Assembly: GCA_902763885.1 (NCBI GenBank)
Contig: CACWTU010000012.1
Span: forward strand, 1-64,000
Direction: 5' to 3'
Length of the DNA: 64,000 nucleotides
Source of the DNA: an uncultured Bacteroidales bacterium
GTDB taxonomy: Bacteria > Bacteroidota > Bacteroidia > Bacteroidales > Bacteroidaceae
The notes under the pieces were generated by a model that searched no databases, had not been told where the DNA came from, and was given only the letters and a program-made list of their open reading frames with translations. Positions 56,027-64,000 of the stretch are shown piece by piece. Numbering within the stretch: the first letter of the stretch is position 1; each line of letters starts with the position of its first letter. A program made the position numbers and the translations under genes.

Positions 56027-58984
56027 TCATTTAATCATCGCCTTGCTGTTGCGACCGTCGATGCAGATTTCAAGCTCGCGGTCAAACCTTACGTGACGCA
56101 GGAACTCGGTCTCTTCAATTGCGGGCAGGCTGTCAAAAACAGAAAAATCCATAACGTCGCCCTTACCTCCGTAAGGATCAACGTTTATGTAGCCGGCGTT
56201 GAACGATGTAAGGTTCTGGAAGAAATGGGTGCCCTGGCTGGGATCCACGCGGAAATCCTCAAGGCTACACTCCACTATGACCTTTGCTTCGGATATATTG
56301 CTCCACTGCACCGGAACGCCTAATGACGGGATACTGGAACCCCATCGGCCGAATCCTATCAGCACATAGTTCTTACCCTCGGAACGCATGCGGGTGTTGA
56401 TAGCGGTCAGCTCACGGGCCATATTTATGGTCTTCTGTGTATCAAAAGCCTCTTTCTTGAGGTAAATCACATCCTGGATACCCTTAATCCAACCGGTGCC
56501 CAGCGCGCTGTCCGATTTGAGCATGGCGCCATCGGTATCAATCTCATCCCAGTTCACGTCAACGTTGCGGCTGTCAACCGATATGGGGCGAATCTGGAGC
56601 ACCTGGAACTTGGGTAGCTTGTTGGGATCACCGCCACGGTCCAGATCGGCCGCGAACTCAATCTCCACTCCGCATTTCATCTCCTTGGCTGCAATGTCAA
56701 GCAGATCCTGGACTATCTCGGCAAGCGGGAATGTCTTGTATTTGAGCATTTGCGCAAATGTGACGAACCGGGGCCCTTTGGGATAGGCCGAATCCACCAT
56801 CCGCTGGTTCTCAAGGTCAAATGTGGATACCACGTACTTGAGGTTGCGGAATTTCTCGCAGTCGGCTATGTCAAGATGCTCCAGGTTTACGGCATCATCA
56901 ATGGATGTCTTGAACTTTTCAGGATTGAGGTTGAGCGCGAACATCTGTTTCTGAGTCTCGGTCATGACCTGCTCTACGGTAGATGTCTGCAACACGTGCT
57001 TGGGGTATTTGGGCGAGAACCTGAGTACCAGGTCACCGTCAACCACCGCCTTGCCCAATCCGAACGCCACCTTAACGATACCGTCCTCGGCCTGCTCATG
57101 GCCAATGGGATAGAAGTTCACAGAGCGGGCCACACCTGAAAGCGTGGGGAAGAAATAGCCCTGGTCGCTGCTGCCGCAAATCTCCTGAAGTATGATGGCC
57201 ATCTTCTCCTCCGATATCATGTTGGCCGTAGCGGAGATATAGCTACGTGACGAAGCATAGAATATGGATGCATAGACGCTCTTGATTGCCTTGGAGAGCA
57301 GGCGCAACTGCTGGTCCTCATTCTCCGTGCGGGGAATCATATAGGTGGAATAGACTCCGGCAAACGGCTGATAGTAAGAGTCCTCCAGTTTGGATGACGA
57401 GCGTACGGCAAGTGGCTTGCGTACCTTATGTATGAACACCTTTAGTGCATCAGTCAACTCCTGAGGCAGGGTCGATGCCACAAACTCCGACAGTATCTCA
57501 GAGTCGGATATATCGGAATTAATCACATACTGGAGGCCGTTGTCTATGATGAAACGGTCAAAATACTCGGTTGTGATGACAAGGGTGCGGGGTACGGTTA
57601 TACGCACGTCCTCATACTTGTCATACATGTCATATTTGACCAGCACGTGGTTCAGGAATGCCAGTCCACGGGCCTTGCCGCCCATAGATCCGCTTCCCAA
57701 ACGGGCAAACCGTATGGTGTCGTTGTAGGTTGCGGGGTTGAACTTGGCCACCACACCCACTCCCTGCATCATGCGGAAGTCATGTATCATGCTCAGGTTG
57801 AGGCGGCGTATCTCAGGCAGGTCGGAGTCATCACGTATGGTGAGCGGGCGCAATTGCTTGCCAAGTGAGAACAGACCGCGGGCAAACAGCCATCGGGATA
57901 TATAGTTCTTGTCGCTCAGACGGCGGAAATCACTGTCCGATATCTCCTTGATAATCTTCTCGAATCCGTACAGGTCCTTGGCGCGCAGTATCTCATCGCC
58001 TGTCTGAGGGTCAGTGACCACAAAATCACCGAATCCGAACTCCCGGCCTATGTACTCAGACAGGTCATGGGTAAGTGTCTTGGAGGTCTTGACCACAAAG
58101 CCCACGCCAAGCTCCTGGGCCACCTTGCGCATGCTCTCCTGTGAAGACTGCAGCAGGATTGGCATGGTGGGGTTATCCTTGCGTATATGATGGCACAGGT
58201 CCAGACCTGCATCCAGTTTTTCCTTTTCAGGGGGATCGTTCCTGTGAATCACAAAACCTATATCCGAAATCACGCCCAGGATATTCTGCTTGTAACGCTC
58301 GTACAGTTCCACAGCATCATCATAGCAGCTGGCCATGAGAATCTTGGGACGTGAACGCTTACGCCGGGTCTGCTGCTTTTCATTAAGCGTGTCGCTGATG
58401 GCATCGCTGTTCTGGCGCAGCACCAGCCGGTAGAGAGCCGGCAGATAGCTGGAGTAGTAACGCACGGAGTCCTCAATCAGAAGTATGGCGCGAACGCCCT
58501 CCTCCAGTATGTCATGCTCCGCGTTCATGCGGTCCTCAAGCAGTTTGATGATGGCAATGATAAGGTCTGTGGAGTTGTTCCAGCAGAAAAACCAGTCTAT
58601 GGCCGATGTGTCATGATCCTGGATGCGGCGGTAAATCTCACGTGAGAACGATGCCAGCAATACGATAGGCGTATCGGGCACGAGTTGTTTCATCTGGCAT
58701 GAGAAATCAAACACACTCACCTCACCCACGTTGTACATGGTTATGACCAGGTCAAAACGCTCGCCGCCACGAACCTTTTCCAGAGCCTCAACAGTGGTCT
58801 CCACCCTGATGATTTCAGGCGGGTTGCTCAGGTTCAAGGCCGAGTAATCCTCGGCTATCTGAGCCTCGATATGACCATCCTCCTCAAGTGAGTAGCTGTC
58901 ATAATTGTTGCATACCAGGAGGATACGGCGTATCCTGCGGGCCATCAGCTCGGCGTTATGTCTCTCTTTCTCTTCCATCATCAT
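56027..58984 (-). CDS. PEP/pyruvate-binding (PPDK N-terminal) protein with two receiver-like domains
   Basis: The 985-residue protein begins with two segments resembling response-regulator receiver folds (about 18-150 and 163-330; for example RFDLVITMYNVGEV and ILGVISDIGFVIH). From about 430 to 900 it has the ATP-grasp domain of pyruvate phosphate dikinase/PEP synthase (LGSGSMGGKARGLAFLN, then VRSSSKLEDSYYQPFAGVYST). The swivelling phosphohistidine domain and the PEP-binding barrel are missing, so it cannot do the full PEP synthase reaction. Similar long proteins occur in Bacteroidales, without a known role. It follows gdhA after a terminator-like hairpin. Confidence 0.8.
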   Translation of the reverse strand: MMMEEKERHNAELMARRIRRILLVCNNYDSYSLEEDGHIEAQIAEDYSALNLSNPPEIIRVETTVEALEKVRGGERFDLVITMYNVGEVSVFDFSCQMKQLVPDTPIVLLASFSREIYRRIQDHDTSAIDWFFCWNNSTDLIIAIIKLLEDRMNAEHDILEEGVRAILLIEDSVRYYSSYLPALYRLVLRQNSDAISDTLNEKQQTRRKRSRPKILMASCYDDAVELYERYKQNILGVISDIGFVIHRNDPPEKEKLDAGLDLCHHIRKDNPTMPILLQSSQESMRKVAQELGVGFVVKTSKTLTHDLSEYIGREFGFGDFVVTDPQTGDEILRAKDLYGFEKIIKEISDSDFRRLSDKNYISRWLFARGLFSLGKQLRPLTIRDDSDLPEIRRLNLSMIHDFRMMQGVGVVAKFNPATYNDTIRFARLGSGSMGGKARGLAFLNHVLVKYDMYDKYEDVRITVPRTLVITTEYFDRFIIDNGLQYVINSDISDSEILSEFVASTLPQELTDALKVFIHKVRKPLAVRSSSKLEDSYYQPFAGVYSTYMIPRTENEDQQLRLLSKAIKSVYASIFYASSRSYISATANMISEEKMAIILQEICGSSDQGYFFPTLSGVARSVNFYPIGHEQAEDGIVKVAFGLGKAVVDGDLVLRFSPKYPKHVLQTSTVEQVMTETQKQMFALNLNPEKFKTSIDDAVNLEHLDIADCEKFRNLKYVVSTFDLENQRMVDSAYPKGPRFVTFAQMLKYKTFPLAEIVQDLLDIAAKEMKCGVEIEFAADLDRGGDPNKLPKFQVLQIRPISVDSRNVDVNWDEIDTDGAMLKSDSALGTGWIKGIQDVIYLKKEAFDTQKTINMARELTAINTRMRSEGKNYVLIGFGRWGSSIPSLGVPVQWSNISEAKVIVECSLEDFRVDPSQGTHFFQNLTSFNAGYINVDPYGGKGDVMDFSVFDSLPAIEETEFLRHVRFDRELEICIDGRNSKAMIK

Positions 58985-58991
58985 TAAATAA

Positions 58992-59026
58992 TTTGGGCTG
59001 GCCCAGAATCTCTAAGCCAGCCCAAA
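58992..59026 (-). terminator. Terminator of gdhA
   Basis: An 11-bp stem (TTTGGGCTGGC with GCCAGCCCAAA) encloses a 13-base loop and on the minus strand is followed by TTATTT. It separates gdhA from the PEP-synthase-like gene. Confidence 0.7.
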
Positions 59027-59044
59027 AATAGTTATTAATAAGGA

Positions 59045-60400
59045 TTATACCAAACCCTGCTCGCACATTGCGTTGGCTACTTTGATGAAGCCAGCGATGT
59101 TGGCGCCCTTAACGTAGTTGATGTAGCCGTCCTCCTCGGTACCGTACTTAACGCAGGCAGCGTGGATATCGCTCATGATGCGATGCAGCTTCTCGTCAAC
59201 CTCCTCAGCTGTCCATTTGAGACGCATTGAGTTCTGTGACATCTCAAGACCTGATGTTGATACACCACCGGCGTTAGAAGCCTTACCAGGTGAATACAGC
59301 ATCTTGTTCTTCTGGAACAGAGCGATAGCATCGGGAGTGGTAGGCATGTTAGCACCCTCAGTTACGCAGTAGCAACCGTTGGCAACCAGCTTCTCAGCAT
59401 CCTTAAGCTCGATCTCGTTCTGAGTAGCGCAAGGCATAGCAATGTCGCACTTAACACCCCAAGGACGCTCGCCCTCAAAGTACTTGGCGTTAGGATACTG
59501 CTTTACATACTCCTTGATACGGCCACGGATAACGTTCTTCAGGTTCTTTACATAAGCGATCTTCTCCTCGGTCATGCCCTCGGGATCGTAGATGTAACCG
59601 TTTGAATCTGAGAAAGTAACAACCTTGGCACCCAGACGCATAGCCTTCTCGGCAGCATACTGTGCAACGTTACCTGAACCTGAGATAACAACTGTCTGGC
59701 CCTTGAAGCTCTTGCCGCGTGTAGCAAGCATGTCCTGAGCAAAGTAGCAAGCACCGTAACCGGTTGCCTCGGGACGAAGGAGGCTACCGCCCCAGCACTG
59801 ACCCTTACCGGTGTAAGTACCGGTCCACTCGTTCTTGAGCTTCTTGTACTGACCGAACATGAAACCAACCTCACGGCCGCCTACACCTATATCACCAGCA
59901 GGTACGTCGGTATCAGGACCGATGTGACGATAAAGCTCGTTGATGAAACTCTGGCAGAAACGCATTACCTCAGCATCGGACTTGCCGCGCGGGCTGAAGT
60001 CTGAACCACCCTTGGCACCACCCATAGGCAGAGTGGTAAGGCTGTTCTTGAAAGTCTGCTCAAAAGCAAGGAACTTCATGATGCTCAGGTTAACGCTTGA
60101 GTGGAAACGAACGCCGCCTTTGTACGGGCCGATGGCGCTGTTCATCTGAACGCGGAAACCGCGGTTTACATGAATCTCACCTTTATCATCCATCCAGGGA
60201 ACACGGAACATGATTACTCTCTCAGGCTCAACGATACGCTCCATGATCTTCTGATCCAGGAGGTAAGGGTTCTGAAGAATATAGGGAGCAACGCTCTCTA
60301 CAACTTCCTTAACTGCCTGATGGAATTCCTTCTCACCGGGATTCTTGGCTATAAGCTCAGCCATGAATTTCTCAACGTAATTCTTTACCTGTTTGTCCAT
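59045..60400 (-). CDS. gdhA: Glutamate dehydrogenase (hexameric, NADP-type)
   Basis: The 451-residue enzyme converts 2-oxoglutarate and ammonium to glutamate. It has the lysine-bearing PMGGAKGGSDFSPRG segment, GDIGVGGREVGFMFGQY, and the dinucleotide fold VVISGSGNVAQYAAEKA. I chose the ATG at 60400 (MDKQVKNYVEKF): an upstream in-frame ATG at 60472 lies on or before the -7 box at 60470-60477 and cannot be the start. The resulting leader is about 64 bases. A terminator follows the stop. Confidence 0.95.
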   Translation of the reverse strand: MDKQVKNYVEKFMAELIAKNPGEKEFHQAVKEVVESVAPYILQNPYLLDQKIMERIVEPERVIMFRVPWMDDKGEIHVNRGFRVQMNSAIGPYKGGVRFHSSVNLSIMKFLAFEQTFKNSLTTLPMGGAKGGSDFSPRGKSDAEVMRFCQSFINELYRHIGPDTDVPAGDIGVGGREVGFMFGQYKKLKNEWTGTYTGKGQCWGGSLLRPEATGYGACYFAQDMLATRGKSFKGQTVVISGSGNVAQYAAEKAMRLGAKVVTFSDSNGYIYDPEGMTEEKIAYVKNLKNVIRGRIKEYVKQYPNAKYFEGERPWGVKCDIAMPCATQNEIELKDAEKLVANGCYCVTEGANMPTTPDAIALFQKNKMLYSPGKASNAGGVSTSGLEMSQNSMRLKWTAEEVDEKLHRIMSDIHAACVKYGTEEDGYINYVKGANIAGFIKVANAMCEQGLV

Positions 60401-60469
60401 AATTTTGAAATATGTATTGTTTATACTAATTTTATTCAGATTATGTGATTTTGCTATTAAAAGCGTTTG

Positions 60470-60477
60470 CAAAGTTA
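60470..60477 (-). promoter_or_regulatory. Bacteroidota -7 box of gdhA
   Basis: On the minus strand TAACTTTG matches TAnnTTTG. It decides the start codon of gdhA. Confidence 0.6.
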
Positions 60478-60633
60478 CTATTTGTCATCAAAATGAACAA
60501 ATGATGTGCAAATTATTTCACAAAAATTATGCAAATTAGTCAATAAGATATGCATATACCCCAAAAACCTGCATTATTACGCCGTTTTGGGCATAAATAT
60601 GCATCTTTTCCAGCCCGCAACATACAATTTGTC

Positions 60634-60739
60634 AGGGGCACAAAGGGGACGGTTCTTTTTGTGCCCCTATGAAGATAATCCAAGGTGCACAGAACTCTTG
60701 GAAGAGGGGCACAAAAAGAACCGTCCCCTTTGTGCCCCT
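60634..60739. repeat. Perfect 35-base inverted repeat, GGGGACGGTTC type
   Basis: AGGGGCACAAAGGGGACGGT and the rest of the 35-base left arm (60634-60668) are the exact complement of 60705-60739, around a 36-base loop. It lies between the divergent gdhA and epimerase promoters. No gene is visible in this 380-base gap. Confidence 0.92.
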
Positions 60740-60762
60740 GCTGCACGCTTTTTGTATCTTTG
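60729..60762 (+). promoter_or_regulatory. Promoter of the epimerase gene
   Basis: TATCTTTG at 60755-60762 is a -7 box 19 bases before the ATG at 60782. TTTG at 60729-60732, inside the palindrome's right arm, is 22 bases upstream and may serve as the -33 element. Confidence 0.6.
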
Positions 60763-60781
60763 CACATCAAATGAAAAAAGG

Positions 60782-61819
60782 ATGAAGATACTTGTAACGG
60801 GAGCAGCCGGATTCATCGGCTCAAAACTTGCGTACCGCCTTGCTGAGCGCGGTGATGAGGTAATTGGACTTGACAATATCAATGATTATTATGATGTTCG
60901 TCTCAAACTGGGCCGACTCACCCAATGCGGAATAATATCACATAGCGGCCGATACATAGACGGCTCCATAAGGCAAAGCACCAAGTTTGAAAACTACCGT
61001 TTCATAAAGATGGACCTGGCTGACCGCGGCCAGATGGCAGAGTTCTTTGAGCAGGAAAAGTTTGATGTGGTAGTCAATCTGGCAGCACAGGCCGGTGTGC
61101 GCTACTCCATCACCAATCCTTACGCATATCTGGACAGCAACCTGGTAGGTTTCATGAATGTACTGGAGTGCTGCCGCCACAATGACGTCAAGTATCTGGT
61201 CTATGCATCGTCATCATCGGTCTATGGAATGAATGACAAGGTTCCGTTCTCTGAGGATGACCGCGTGGATAATCCCGTAAGCCTCTACGCCGCTACAAAG
61301 AAGGCAAACGAGCTTATGGCTCATTCTTACAGCAAACTGTATGGGCTGCCCACCACCGGCCTGCGTTTCTTTACCGTATATGGCCCCTGGGGACGTCCCG
61401 ATATGGCACCGATGCTGTTTGCCACAGCAATAAGCAAAGGTGAGCCCATCAAGGTGTTCAACAACGGCAACCTGAGCCGCGACTTCACCTATATAGATGA
61501 TATAGTAGAGGGTACCATCCAGGTAATCGATCATCAGCCCAAAGCTGAAGAGTGTCCCAATAATGTTCCCTGGAAAGTATATAATATTGGTTGCTCCAAC
61601 CCTGTACAGCTTATGGATTTCATAAACGAGATAGAGAGTGCGCTGGGCGTTGAAGCCAACAAGATATTCCTGCCCATGCAGCAGGGCGATGTTCTCAAGA
61701 CCTATGCCGATACCTCAAAACTTGAGCGCGAGTGCGGCTACAAGCCCTCCACCACACTGCACGACGGCATCGGAAAATTCATCGATTGGTTTAAATCTGA
61801 TCTGAATCCGCTAAAGTGA
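60782..61819 (+). CDS. NAD-dependent sugar-nucleotide epimerase, UDP-glucuronate 4-epimerase-like
   Basis: The 345-residue protein is a short-chain dehydrogenase of the extended type. It has the NAD-binding VTGAAGFIG (residues 5-13), LDNINDYYDVRLK (30-42), the Ser-rich YASSSSVYG (141-149) and the catalytic YAATKK (Tyr169, Lys173). The INDYYD segment is typical of UDP-glucuronate 4-epimerases that supply galacturonate for capsule or lipopolysaccharide. The frame is open much further upstream, but the start at 60782 is set by the -7 box and by homology. No other polysaccharide genes adjoin it. Confidence 0.88.
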   Translation: MKILVTGAAGFIGSKLAYRLAERGDEVIGLDNINDYYDVRLKLGRLTQCGIISHSGRYIDGSIRQSTKFENYRFIKMDLADRGQMAEFFEQEKFDVVVNLAAQAGVRYSITNPYAYLDSNLVGFMNVLECCRHNDVKYLVYASSSSVYGMNDKVPFSEDDRVDNPVSLYAATKKANELMAHSYSKLYGLPTTGLRFFTVYGPWGRPDMAPMLFATAISKGEPIKVFNNGNLSRDFTYIDDIVEGTIQVIDHQPKAEECPNNVPWKVYNIGCSNPVQLMDFINEIESALGVEANKIFLPMQQGDVLKTYADTSKLERECGYKPSTTLHDGIGKFIDWFKSDLNPLK

Positions 61820-61890
61820 CCCAAAAGGGACAGTCCCCTCTGTGCCGTTTTTTCAAAATGGCACAGAGGGGACTGTCCCTTTTGGGGTCA
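61817..61890. repeat. Palindrome that contains both neighbouring stop codons
   Basis: TGACCCAAAAGGGACAGTCC on the left pairs with the complement at the right end, GGACTGTCCCTTTTGGGGTC then A, with a TTTTTTCAAAATGG-type centre. TGA at 61817-61819 ends the epimerase gene and TGA on the minus strand (61890-61888) ends the ABC permease gene. Confidence 0.92.
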
Positions 61891-64000
61891 TTCGCTCTTG
61901 ATCACATCGGCGGGATTGGTGCGCATTATGGCGCGTATCTTGCTCCATACTGAGAGCGCCGCAATGAGCGCAATTGCCACCAGCGTAACAGGTGCAATCC
62001 AGACATACAGTCCTGCATGACCAAGCATAGCCAATGAAGCCAGAATGCCTATGGGGAATGCCACTGCCAGTATTATGCAGTACGGCTTGATGAACAGGGC
62101 CATTATGTTCCTGCCCTTTGCGCCGTTGATTTTGCGCAGAGCCACTTCCTTGCGGCGTACGTTGGTTTCGGCCGATATGGACGATGTCACGCTCAGTATC
62201 ACCAGCAGTATGCACACCATTCCGCCTATCTGGAATCCCAATGCTGTAAAACGGTATTCATCGTCAGTATATTTGGGTATGGATGATATCCTGACATCCT
62301 CCATCGATGAGGGATTAACCTCTTTCCAGGCATCACGCAGAAGGGTCTCTGCCTCAGTCTTTGAAACACCTTCACGGAACCTTACAAAAAAGTTTGTATG
62401 ATATTCCGATATGGGATGATACTGGAACAGCCCACCTACATCTCCAGCTGACTCATAAGGATCACCTAACATATAATGTTCATACACTCCGGTTATATGA
62501 ATAGGGATGACAGTGTTGTAACTTACAGTTGATATGTTGCTTAAATCCACGCTATCCCTCATATACCTTTCGTATGTCCGCCGGTCTATCAGGTATCCGC
62601 TTGTAGGATGTGCAGGATCAAGCCATTCAATCGGGATATTGAAGAACCGGAAATAACGTATATCATAACCCTTTTCAAACAACCATTCCATTCTGCCTTG
62701 AACATTGAACTGACTTGCATGCGATCCGTTCCAGTCGTACTCAGAAGACACCATATCCTCAACCTGTGGCATCCTTCTGACCAAATTGCAGAATGCCTGC
62801 TGATTGTCAGTATATGAATCGCCTTCCTCGGTCTGAACAAAGAAAGTCCTGCGGGTTTCTGACCTGGAAAGCGGGTTATATGGTTTTGGTGCTGTAGATG
62901 CTATGTCAAGAACCGATGCCAATGCCATAACTGCAACCGATGTCTCTATGCCGATTATTATGTATTTCAGCACTTTCCGCTCACGCTGGTAGGCCACAAT
63001 CCTGTTCCTCAGAACCTTGTTCTGCCCAAATACCGCTATCCGGCATACCACAACGCTTACTAACGCAATGCACACAGTGGTCAATGTATTCAGCCATATC
63101 AAATCCGCTAAATGGAAATAACGGTCTCCCATATAAACTGTCTGGTTGACCCATGAGCAGACAAGGATTGTGACATATTGGGCTATGGCGAATGAAAACA
63201 GCAGTATGATAATAACTTCGGCAACCAGCATAAACGCAAGGCTGCTCTGTCTGGCTCCCAGGCTATATTGGATGATATTGGACCGGTTACGCTGCTTGAG
63301 CACCATTACCAGATGCTTGAGGTAATTTGTTACAGCAATAAGGAGTACCAGAATGCTCAACATGCTAAGCAACACCTTTTCCATCCTGTCACCGGGATTC
63401 TCATGGAATCCTGCCAGTTGCAGAATCTTACTGTTTCCCTCGCCATCATCTACCAAGGTAAGGCTCAGCCTATTGTTTATTTCATTTACATCGGCTCCCT
63501 CCTTAAGCACGACATCAATATCGTAAAACGGAATACTTTGAACCTTCCAGTCCTGAGTGCTGAAAAAAACGTCATAACCACAACTGCGACGCCATTTGTC
63601 ATCACGTACCACATTTACAATCTGATATTCTCTGCCTATCCGGTAGGTCTCAGTCTTGACAAGACATTGGCTTATATCCTTGTCATAACCCATGCGTTTA
63701 AGAAGTGACTCCGATACTACAATCTCATTCTCGTTCCGGGGCACTCTGTCACCATACAAGAGAGAGAGATTCCAGTATTTGAAATAATCGCCATCAACAT
63801 AAACTCCTTTTACCGGCCCCATCCCATATACCTTGACCGAATCGGCAAAAGACAAATGGGCCGACATGCCACCGCCTACACTTACAGATTCTATTTCCGG
63901 CAAATCCAACAGAGTCTTGTAATCCAGGTATGGCAACTGTGAGCGATATATCCTATCCTGTTGCCCCACATGGTTTCCCGGTATTGTCATGCAAACAAAC
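61888..64000 (-). CDS. ABC transporter permease, FtsX/MacB type, 5' end missing
   Basis: At least 700 residues are visible and the frame remains open to the window edge without a start that fits the family, so the N-terminus lies outside. Hydrophobic segments fall at about 205-225, 255-275, 300-320, 345-365, 580-600, 630-650 and 665-685 (numbering from 63990). The first transmembrane block precedes a large periplasmic domain, and the C-terminal FtsX block contains EVALRKINGAKGRNIMALFI, the usual signature near its first helix. Such permeases pair with an ATPase and move lipoproteins, peptides or drugs across the envelope. Neither the ATPase nor the membrane-fusion partner is in the window. 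Confidence 0.88.
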   Translation of the reverse strand, partial: FVCMTIPGNHVGQQDRIYRSQLPYLDYKTLLDLPEIESVSVGGGMSAHLSFADSVKVYGMGPVKGVYVDGDYFKYWNLSLLYGDRVPRNENEIVVSESLLKRMGYDKDISQCLVKTETYRIGREYQIVNVVRDDKWRRSCGYDVFFSTQDWKVQSIPFYDIDVVLKEGADVNEINNRLSLTLVDDGEGNSKILQLAGFHENPGDRMEKVLLSMLSILVLLIAVTNYLKHLVMVLKQRNRSNIIQYSLGARQSSLAFMLVAEVIIILLFSFAIAQYVTILVCSWVNQTVYMGDRYFHLADLIWLNTLTTVCIALVSVVVCRIAVFGQNKVLRNRIVAYQRERKVLKYIIIGIETSVAVMALASVLDIASTAPKPYNPLSRSETRRTFFVQTEEGDSYTDNQQAFCNLVRRMPQVEDMVSSEYDWNGSHASQFNVQGRMEWLFEKGYDIRYFRFFNIPIEWLDPAHPTSGYLIDRRTYERYMRDSVDLSNISTVSYNTVIPIHITGVYEHYMLGDPYESAGDVGGLFQYHPISEYHTNFFVRFREGVSKTEAETLLRDAWKEVNPSSMEDVRISSIPKYTDDEYRFTALGFQIGGMVCILLVILSVTSSISAETNVRRKEVALRKINGAKGRNIMALFIKPYCIILAVAFPIGILASLAMLGHAGLYVWIAPVTLVAIALIAALSVWSKIRAIMRTNPADVIKSE

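Noticed and set aside
60506-60781. A 92-residue N-terminal extension of the epimerase
   Set aside because: It crosses the palindrome and the -7 box at 60755; family members start at MKILVTGAAG, which is the ATG at 60782.

Overview
The window looks like chromosomal DNA of an anaerobic Bacteroidales bacterium, probably Prevotella- or Bacteroides-like and perhaps uncultured. Evidence: many start sites are preceded by the Bacteroidota -7 box TAnnTTTG; exported proteins have short MRKK-type or lipoprotein signals; the gene content is typical (NifJ-type pyruvate:ferredoxin oxidoreductase, short CstA, MacB/FtsX permease, BspA-like leucine-rich repeats, FISUMP-domain proteins, a large GLUG-type surface protein). 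No rRNA, tRNA, CRISPR array, integrase or transposase was recognised.

Layout. 1-1312: end of a small secreted protein gene and a tyrosine phosphatase. 1342-14285: a minus-strand surface/secreted block with four paralogous FISUMP proteins, three of which carry an N-terminal segment resembling a TonB-receptor plug, plus an apparent operon of a BlaI-type repressor, an M56 (BlaR1-like) membrane peptidase fused to a huge leucine-rich-repeat domain, and a two-domain esterase. 14591-20988: small-molecule kinase, TcdA, a two-gene chromate-type transporter and PurL. 21025-33824: a visibly AT-rich island. 33920-43030: a broken exonuclease, a second kinase paralogue, an exported flavin-type protein, UvrA, a YihY membrane protein, Hsp20, a membrane AraC regulator and a lipoprotein. 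43084-64000: NifJ, an AAA ATPase, a FISUMP lipoprotein, a 1639-residue surface protein, CstA, a PEP-synthase-like protein with receiver-like domains, glutamate dehydrogenase, a UDP-glucuronate-epimerase-like enzyme and a partial ABC permease.

The strongest candidate for an undescribed system is the operon at 21497-28236: exported caspase-like protease, ECF sigma factor, single-pass anti-sigma-like protein, exported TPR-CHAT protease and a DUF2971 protein, closed by a clear terminator. Its composition suggests a protease-to-transcription relay in which periplasmic caspase/CHAT proteases act on the membrane anti-sigma factor and release the sigma factor. The upstream region has a T10G10 tract against a -7 box, so expression may be phase variable. 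Downstream island genes (membrane proteins, lipoproteins, a GH25 lysozyme) are preceded by a recurrent GTTAACC-type sequence that could be the sigma factor's target.

A second theme is a family of at least nine intergenic palindromes built around GGGAC/GTCCC or GGGGTC/GACCCC cores. Most begin exactly at a stop codon and several lie directly next to promoters. One at 61817-61890 supplies the TGA stop of both convergent neighbours.
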